Source: an uncultured Collinsella sp. (GTDB lineage Bacteria > Actinomycetota > Coriobacteriia > Coriobacteriales > Coriobacteriaceae). Taken from it: DNA of 20,950 nucleotides. Made by a program: the position numbers and the translations under genes. This document shows, piece by piece, positions 16,976 to 20,950 of this stretch. Position 1 is the stretch's first letter. Each line of letters opens with the position of its first letter. A model generated the notes under the pieces. That model was given only the letters and a program-made list of their open reading frames with translations. It was not told the DNA's origin and did not search any database. Location of the stretch: NCBI GenBank assembly GCA_900543505.1, contig UQSB01000042.1, positions 1-20,950 of the forward strand. The letters are read 5' to 3'.

Positions 16976-17221
16976 ATGGCTACTGATCACGAGCTCGCGC
17001 TCTACGTTATGACCGGCTGCCCGTATTGCATAAAGGTCAAGCGCTTCCTGGCCGATAACGGCGTGACCATCCCCGAGCGTAATATCTCGACCGATTCCGA
17101 TGCCGAGCAGACGCTCATCGCCGTCGGCGGAAAGCGCCAAGTTCCCTGCCTGTTCATTGACGGCACGCCACTCTACGAGTCGGGCGACATCATCGCGTGG
17201 GTGCAGGAGAATTTGCTCTAG
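16976..17221 (+). CDS. Glutaredoxin family protein
   Basis: An 81-residue thioredoxin-fold protein: first strand ALYVMTG, the dithiol active site CPYC (Cys15, Cys18), then VPCLFID (the cis-proline of the glutathione-binding loop) and the GDIIAWVQENL helix. It should reduce disulfides or deliver electrons in the cytoplasm; it lacks marks that would separate a classical glutaredoxin from an NrdH-like one, and the window has no ribonucleotide reductase. ATG at 16976 follows TTGGAG; the frame is open earlier but without a ribosome site. A 6-bp inverted pair CAATCG/CGATTG (16947-16968) ends at the ribosome site. It lies downstream of the XRE-TipAS gene and may be co-transcribed. The 405 bases beyond it hold only repeats and a promoter. 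Confidence 0.9.
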   Translation: MATDHELALYVMTGCPYCIKVKRFLADNGVTIPERNISTDSDAEQTLIAVGGKRQVPCLFIDGTPLYESGDIIAWVQENLL

Positions 17222-17265
17222 CACGCGCACTGCGGCCAGTTCGCGCCAACCGAGCCGAACCCATA

Positions 17266-17330
17266 CGAACCAAACATGTACGCCAGCATCCAAAGTCGAC
17301 ATTTTTCGACATCTTTGGATGCTGACGTAC
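17266..17330 (+). repeat. 65-bp direct repeat with hairpin, copy 1
   Basis: A 65-base unit beginning CGAACCAAACATGTACGCCA, 59/65 identical without gaps to 19521-19585. Inside is a 19-bp inverted repeat (TGTACGCCAGCATCCAAAG and its near complement, one mismatch) followed by AGCTTTTC, so it may act as a weak terminator for the glutaredoxin gene. The two copies bracket the cassette at 17.3-19.6 kb. Confidence 0.85.
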
Positions 17331-17342
17331 AGCTTTTCAATC

Positions 17343-17371
17343 TAGTCATTGGGGACGTTCTTAAATGACTA
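17343..17371 (+). repeat. REP-like palindrome, GGGGACGTTC family (short form)
   Basis: TAGTCATT - GGGGACGTTCTTA - AATGACTA: perfect 8-bp arms around the core. The same 29-base unit is at 8309-8337 on the opposite strand, with one base differing. Confidence 0.75.
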
Positions 17372-17397
17372 CCTTATGACTAGTTATCAAATTAATA

Positions 17398-17426
17398 GAA
17401 CATATGTTTGCCCTCTATGTTATACT
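17398..17426 (+). promoter_or_regulatory. SOS-box-like operator and extended -10 promoter
   Basis: GAACATATGTTT (17398-17409) contains the perfect palindrome AACATATGTT and differs by one base from GAAC-N4-GTTC, the LexA site of many Gram-positive bacteria. Twelve bases on is TGTTATACT, an extended -10 (TATACT 17421-17426), so a bound repressor would cover the -35 region. The transcript would run about 190 bases before the 428-residue gene. That leader holds a 9-codon frame with a good ribosome site (17473-17502) and hairpins at 17493-17517 and 17534-17550. LexA control is inferred. Confidence 0.45.
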
Positions 17427-17626
17427 CACCTCAAGGCATGAGATGAGTCGAGAGTTCCTGCGGAGGTCCCCAATGACACGCCGGAGCGGGCTCGGTAAGT
17501 AAGATCGGTGGTTACCGCACTCGCCCATCTCAGACAGGCTGCGCTCCTGTTCGTCGTCGCCAGCAAAGAACGACACTCACAATCAAACGTTTCCGTTATC
17601 CGTGAGTCACACAGGAGTGCATCGTT

Positions 17627-18913
17627 ATGGCAAAAAAGATACCAACCTTTACGTCCGACATCGTTTCGAGCGCCTGCTCAGATATCAGCGGAATCGTTGA
17701 AGCCAAGAGCCTTAATCAAAAGGGTATCGATCATGAAACTTCGCTTGAGGGGGCATTGCTCATCGGGCGCCGCCTCGAACAAGAGACCGCCGGATACCCC
17801 GTTACCAACCTCAAAGGATTGCTCTCCCCTGTCGGCGGCCATCTACACAAGCATTATGGTCCCCGCTTAGGACAATCCTATCTCACACGCTGCATTAAGT
17901 TCGCTCGCGCCGTTCCCAAAGACGTGCCACCTAGATCAGAGCTTGGCCTAACTCACTATGAGTCACTCGCTCGCATTACAAACGAGTACCTGCATCTGGA
18001 GCTCATGAACGTCGCGGCCGACAACAGATGGTCCTCATCACGCGTCGCGCTTCACGCCAGATACCAAAGCCCACAAGATGCTCCAAGCAACAGGGAATTC
18101 CGCGAGCTCATAGCGAACCAGGAAGTTTGGCGCTTTGCACGCGCTTATACAGATGCTTGCGGAATCATCTCGCTTGAGAAGTTTGTTAAGCTTTACAATT
18201 CTTGCGCTCCTAAACCAGTCTCGATATTCGAAGTAAATGAAACCATTTGGAAAATCAGAGACGAGTCGGGGCGCATCGACAACCCCTGCATGTTATCCAG
18301 AGACGGAGAGCTGTACCTCATAACGCCGGAACTTGATGACACAGTCGAAAACAACCCTTATTACTACGACGACTACGGATATTCTTATCGAAAATATGAA
18401 CGCCATAGCGAGTACACCGAGGAAATGCGTTCGTTACGCGAGCGACGTGTTCAGAGCAGGAGGGCGGCCATATTCGCTGCCCATAAACAGCATCCAATCA
18501 AAAAACTCGATTATGAGGACGTTGTCTGCGGATATGCCACCTACACACGGTTTGTTAACAATCTCAAACTGGATATCTTGAAGGATTCCAAGCTGAGTGC
18601 CGCGAGCCTTCACGCAAGAGAGGACGAATTCGATTTCATTATGGCAAAGCTCTTGCGCTCTATTGGTCTCAACGGCATGCCGACAGTGCAACAAATTAAC
18701 GAAGATGCCGAATTTCTATTGATCGTCGTACGGCCCGATTTTTATGAACAAGCGAAGATAAACAAGGTCTCCAAACTCCTCTCGATAATCTATGAGAACA
18801 CTCCCCTCTGGGAGTTCAACGGCCGCTCGCATACCGAACTAAGAAATGAAGAAGCGGTAGAGCCTCTCGTGCCAACTATGCAACCAACAGTCCAACCAAA
18901 ACAGGCTGCTTAA
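17627..18913 (+). CDS. Uncharacterised 428-residue protein, N-terminus YhcG (DUF1016-N)-like
   Basis: I do not recognise the whole protein. Residues ~40-150 resemble the N-terminal domain of YhcG/DUF1016 proteins: a 'GxxxxxSYLTRCIKFARAVP' helix, then LGLTHYESLARITNE where YhcG has LSWSHxxxLL, then NRWSSSRVALHARYQ where it has EGWSVRxLRxxI. The PD-(D/E)xK nuclease half of YhcG is not present. Residues ~155-400 are mainly helical, with a segment ACGIISLEKFVKLYN and a late ENTPLWEFNGRSHTEL that recalls helical proteins ending 'NxTRxWxxxGxTPxEL'. A Tyr/Asp-rich stretch is near 245-260. The tail is low in complexity (QPTVQPKQ). AGGAG lies 9 bases before the ATG. The gene is more AT-rich than its neighbours and sits alone ahead of a toxin-antitoxin pair inside a repeat-bracketed cassette. 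No membrane segment or signal peptide. Confidence 0.8.
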   Translation: MAKKIPTFTSDIVSSACSDISGIVEAKSLNQKGIDHETSLEGALLIGRRLEQETAGYPVTNLKGLLSPVGGHLHKHYGPRLGQSYLTRCIKFARAVPKDVPPRSELGLTHYESLARITNEYLHLELMNVAADNRWSSSRVALHARYQSPQDAPSNREFRELIANQEVWRFARAYTDACGIISLEKFVKLYNSCAPKPVSIFEVNETIWKIRDESGRIDNPCMLSRDGELYLITPELDDTVENNPYYYDDYGYSYRKYERHSEYTEEMRSLRERRVQSRRAAIFAAHKQHPIKKLDYEDVVCGYATYTRFVNNLKLDILKDSKLSAASLHAREDEFDFIMAKLLRSIGLNGMPTVQQINEDAEFLLIVVRPDFYEQAKINKVSKLLSIIYENTPLWEFNGRSHTELRNEEAVEPLVPTMQPTVQPKQAA

Positions 18914-18926
18914 CCGTATTAACTGC

Positions 18927-18955
18927 TTGTATTTTTGTCTACAAAACTGTATACA
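18927..18955 (+). promoter_or_regulatory. Promoter and candidate operator of the toxin-antitoxin pair
   Basis: TTGTAT (18927-18932) and TATACA (18950-18955) are 17 bases apart, 15 bases before the toxin ATG. The -10 forms the palindrome TGTATACA, a plausible binding site for the ribbon-helix-helix antitoxin, which usually represses its own operon. Confidence 0.45.
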
Positions 18956-18970
18956 TAAAGAGAGGTCCCT

Positions 18971-19237
18971 ATGGAGCTCATCGCAATCCACCCCCATGCC
19001 CTCAAACATGGGCTGACAGAGACGGATATTACCTGCGCTTGGAACTCCGCTTTCGCATGGTTTAGGCGTGATCTTGAAAATGGAGGCATCGATTACGTTC
19101 TCGTTGGACTTGATGGAAAAAACCGCCTCATGGAGCTCATTGCTCGATGTTGCCCCGACCGAGATGGTTACATCATTTACCACGCCCTTGTCCCTCCTAC
19201 GCGCAAGGTGCTCAGGGAAATCGGAATCGATCGATAG
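18971..19237 (+). CDS. BrnT-like toxin (putative)
   Basis: An 88-residue basic/acidic mixed protein. The start HPHALKHGLTETDITCAW matches the 'xxHxxKHGxSxEEAxxxW' opening of BrnT-type RelE-fold toxins. It is followed by a strand pair VLVGLDGKNRLMELIAR and the closing YIIYHALVPPTRKVLREIG, where BrnT has 'RIISARKAtrrEr'. BrnT toxins are ribosome-dependent RNases or otherwise block translation; this one belongs to a divergent branch and the activity is inferred. AGAGAGG precedes the ATG. The downstream gene begins 9 bases after its stop with an RHH protein, the toxin-first order typical of BrnT-BrnA. Confidence 0.62.
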   Translation: MELIAIHPHALKHGLTETDITCAWNSAFAWFRRDLENGGIDYVLVGLDGKNRLMELIARCCPDRDGYIIYHALVPPTRKVLREIGIDR

Positions 19238-19245
19238 GAGGCGCT

Positions 19246-19512
19246 ATGGACGCTAAACAGCTCGAAAAGATGATGGGGTTTGCCCCCGGTGAGCTAGAAA
19301 AAGCCGCAGCGGCATACGAAAAAGATGAGTGGCCGAAGGGCCACACCGTCAAGTTGGGAAGGCCGCCGATTTCCGATGAACCAAGCGTTGTTTTATCGGC
19401 ACGTGTGGGCGAATCGGTTCTTGAAGCATTTGACGCTAAGGCAAAACGCCATGGGCAAACGCGCACGGAGCGACTCAGGGAGCTCATCACGCTCGATGCA
19501 ATGATTGCCTAG
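19246..19512 (+). CDS. Ribbon-helix-helix (CopG-like) antitoxin
   Basis: An 88-residue protein. The C-terminal ~40 residues, SVVLSARVGESVLEAFDAKAKRHGQTRTERLRELI, have the strand-helix-helix plan of ribbon-helix-helix DNA-binding proteins. The N-terminal half (KQLEKMMGFAPGELEKAAAAYEKDEWPKG) is charged and probably wraps the toxin, and GRPPISDE forms a linker. AGGAG lies 5 bases before the ATG, and the toxin stop is only 8 bases before it; an upstream in-frame start would lie inside the toxin gene. It should neutralise the preceding toxin and autorepress at 18950-18957. It ends 8 bases before the second 65-bp repeat. Confidence 0.72.
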   Translation: MDAKQLEKMMGFAPGELEKAAAAYEKDEWPKGHTVKLGRPPISDEPSVVLSARVGESVLEAFDAKAKRHGQTRTERLRELITLDAMIA

Positions 19513-19520
19513 CCCCCTGC

Positions 19521-19594
19521 CGAACCAAACATGTACGTCAGCATCCAAAAACGATATTTTTCGACATCCTTGGATGCTGGCGTACAGTTTTTTT
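19521..19594 (+). terminator. 65-bp direct repeat copy 2, acting as a terminator
   Basis: The repeat itself (19521-19585) starts CGAACCAAACATGTACGTCA and is 59/65 identical to 17266-17330. Its inverted repeat GTACGTCAGCATCCAA / TTGGATGCTGGCGTAC (one U-G pair) is followed by AGTTTTTTT, a convincing rho-independent terminator after the antitoxin. It lies between the convergent antitoxin and dus genes. Confidence 0.8.
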
Positions 19595-19644
19595 GCATGG
19601 GTCCGGCACAGGCGATCCGTTCTTCTCCGTCCCCAAGGGATCAT

Positions 19645-20604
19645 TTAGCCACAAAAGCGGGCGATGGGCGCAAGCTGCTGCTCGCGAAAGACACGGTCGA
19701 CAGCGGCACGGTATTCATCGACCTTTTTGGTCTTGCGTACGAGTTTGTGAACGGTCGCGGGATCGGCGAAGGCGCATTTGGCGTAGAACCACCACTCCTT
19801 CATGCGAAAGACTGCGTTGCCCCCAATCTCGTCCGCATAGGCCGCAAACAGCATGTCATGGAAGCGTTGCAGCTCAGCGGCGGTAGCGGCAGGGTCGCCC
19901 TTAACCATGCGAGCCAGCGCGGGATTCGCAAGCAAGCCGCGCCCCAACATTACGTGGCGTGTTCCGGGATAGGCCTTCACCAGCGCATCCATGTCCTCAA
20001 GATCAAAGATGTCGCCGTTATAGGCCACGGGAAACGGCGCCCGCTCCAACGTCTCGCCGTAAAACTCTTTACGCGGCGAGCCCGTATAACGGTCCTTTTG
20101 CACGCGCGGATGCACGATCAGCTCTGCCAGCGGCATGCGGCAATAGAGGTCGAGCACGCGTTCGTACTCGTCATCGCATTCGAGCCCCAGTCTGGTCTTG
20201 ACCGACACCGGCAAGGGCGAGCGTTCGCACACGTCGCTCAAGAATACCTCGAGCTCATCCAAATTGCGCAGAAAGCCCGAACCCTTGCCCTTCGCGACCA
20301 CCGTTCCCGAAGGGCAGCCAAGGTTGAGGTTGACCTCGCGGTAACCCATATCGGCAAGCACCTGCGCCGCCCACACAAACTCGTCCGCATTCTTGGACAT
20401 CAGCTGGGGCACCGCGTTAAGTCCCTGGTTGTTGGCAGGATCGACCTCTTTAAACGCCTTGCCGCCAAAGCGATTGCCCACCCGCGGCGGCGGCAAAAAC
20501 GGCGTGTAATAACAATCGAGCGCGCCGAAGCACTCCGCATGCACGCGACGGAACACATGCCCGGTAATCCCCTCCATAGGGGCCAGCGATAAATACATCA
20601 ACAT
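19645..20604 (-). CDS. tRNA-dihydrouridine synthase
   Basis: A 319-residue flavoenzyme of the Dus family, which reduces specific uridines of tRNA to dihydrouridine with NADPH and FMN. The TIM barrel begins LSLAPMEGITGHVFRR (the family's PMxGVTdxxFR), has PQLMSKNADEFVWAA, the active-site loop VNLNLGCPSG (catalytic Cys97), SVKTRLG, LIVHPR, YNGDIF and MLGRGLLANPAL (phosphate-binding). These assign Dus clearly but not which of DusA, B or C; the order of motifs resembles DusB/DusC. The ATG at 20604 has a weak ribosome site; a second ATG two codons later (20598) is possible. It stands alone, convergent with the antitoxin gene. Confidence 0.93.
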   Translation of the reverse strand: MLMYLSLAPMEGITGHVFRRVHAECFGALDCYYTPFLPPPRVGNRFGGKAFKEVDPANNQGLNAVPQLMSKNADEFVWAAQVLADMGYREVNLNLGCPSGTVVAKGKGSGFLRNLDELEVFLSDVCERSPLPVSVKTRLGLECDDEYERVLDLYCRMPLAELIVHPRVQKDRYTGSPRKEFYGETLERAPFPVAYNGDIFDLEDMDALVKAYPGTRHVMLGRGLLANPALARMVKGDPAATAAELQRFHDMLFAAYADEIGGNAVFRMKEWWFYAKCAFADPATVHKLVRKTKKVDEYRAAVDRVFREQQLAPIARFCG

Positions 20605-20618
20605 CCATTCTCAAATCA

Positions 20619-20649
20619 ATGTGACAAAGGGACAGTCCCTTTGTCACAT
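20619..20649. repeat. Perfect 31-bp palindrome
   Basis: ATGTGACAAAGGGAC, a single A, and the exact reverse complement of the arm. It lies at the end of a LysR remnant, upstream of dus, and shares its core (AGGGAC-A-GTCCCTTT) with 20734-20760. Confidence 0.85.
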
Positions 20650-20733
20650 CCCATTCAAGCGGTTCAGGAACTCTTCGCAGGCGCGAGAACGCAGGCGATA
20701 TTTTTTCCACACCAGATACGATGCAATGGTGAA
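20644..20733 (-). pseudogene. C-terminal remnant of a LysR-type regulator
   Basis: About 29 codons before a TGA (20644-20646), reading FTIASYLVWKKYRLRSRACEEFLNRLNGM. This is like the last helix of LysR-type effector domains ('..yLvwkk.r.lspAa.aFl..l'). The stop lies inside one palindrome and the other end runs into a second (20734-20760), so the rest of the gene was lost, probably through repeat-mediated rearrangement. Short length makes this a moderate call. Confidence 0.45.
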
Positions 20734-20760
20734 GGGGCAAAAGGGCAGTCCCTTTGCCCC
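20734..20760. repeat. Imperfect 27-bp palindrome
   Basis: GGGGCAAAAGGGC, a single A, GTCCCTTTGCCCC: one mismatch and one G/T pair. Same family as 20619-20649; together they flank the LysR remnant. Confidence 0.8.
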
Positions 20761-20864
20761 AAGTGCCGGCTACCGGACGCAAGCTAGTTGCCGTTCGCGA
20801 ACGCCGCCCATATTTCGAGGTCTAATACTTTTCCCGAGAAGTGAACGGCTGTATTTGGACCCCC

Positions 20865-20950
20865 GAAGCATTGACATTTTTAGGCGTCAAAACCGCAGGA
20901 TTTGACTGGCAAAACCGCAGGAAATTGCACGCCAAAAGTGTCGATGCTTC
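20865..20950. repeat. Long inverted repeat with internal direct repeats
   Basis: Arms of about 22 bases (20865-20887, GAAGCATTGACATTTTTAGG..., and 20929-20950, ending GTGTCGATGCTTC) pair with a few wobble or bulged bases. Between them the 13-mer CAAAACCGCAGGA occurs twice (20888-20900 and 20910-20922). The element reaches the end of the window. The stretch 20761-20864 shows nothing else. Confidence 0.7.

Noticed and set aside
17503..17530. T-box-like sequence GGTGGTTACCGC
   Set aside because: It is one base longer than the T-box core, no stem I or terminator could be found around it, and the downstream gene is not an aminoacyl-tRNA synthetase or amino-acid transporter. It is better explained as half of the CGGTAA/TTACCG hairpin.
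19531..20592. 353-codon open frame antisense to dus
   Set aside because: It starts inside the repeat hairpin and has no ribosome site or motif; dus is unmistakable on the minus strand.

Overview
The window looks like chromosomal DNA of a high-GC, Gram-positive anaerobe of the Coriobacteriia (Collinsella-like). This is an inference from base composition, gene families, short intergenic gaps, a probable leaderless gene and the many short palindromes; no 16S or other marker gene is present. Most of it is ordinary, densely packed chromosome with small repeats scattered in the gaps.

Layout. 1-1585 (minus): a two-gene operon of a queuosine-precursor-type transporter (VUT/YhhQ) and a short-chain dehydrogenase. 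1586-3199 (minus): peptide chain release factor 3 (prfC). 3227-3678: a divergent gap holding six 15-bp repeats in alternating orientation at an exact 40-bp period, then a promoter with an overlapping operator-like palindrome. 3679-5659 (plus): GntR/YtrA-type regulator, ABC ATPase and ABC-2 permease in one tight operon. 5748-8171 (minus): ClC-type channel lacking the gating glutamate, a LOG-family protein and a two-helix potassium channel. 8226-8337: REP-like palindromes. 8411-11737 (plus): a hybrid sensor kinase with two fused solute-binding domains, then a flavin-binding PPOX protein. A bidirectional terminator at 11765-11804 separates these from a convergent operon (13996-14865 and 11807-13999, minus) of a solute-binding lipoprotein and a second hybrid kinase. 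15007-15192 is the broken C-terminus of a PatB/MalY-type aminotransferase; 15219-15956 is trmO (tsaA), probably leaderless. 16097-17221 (plus): an XRE-zinc ribbon-TipAS regulator and a small glutaredoxin. 17266-19594: an accessory cassette bracketed by two 65-bp directly repeated hairpins. 19645-20604 (minus): tRNA-dihydrouridine synthase. 20605-20950: palindromes around a LysR C-terminal remnant.

How genes work together. The GntR-ABC-permease set is a typical self-regulated exporter or stress operon. The two hybrid kinases are built on the same plan (solute-binding protein, membrane helix, HisKA, HATPase, receiver), one with the binding domains fused and one with the binding protein separate; neither has a DNA-binding response regulator beside it. 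prfC, trmO and dus are unrelated translation or tRNA-modification housekeeping genes.

The two most unusual things are the 40-bp-phased alternating repeat array (3338-3552), and the 17.3-19.6 kb cassette. The cassette has an SOS-box-like promoter, a 428-residue protein with a YhcG-N-like front and an unknown rear, and a BrnT-like/ribbon-helix-helix toxin-antitoxin pair, all between direct repeats.
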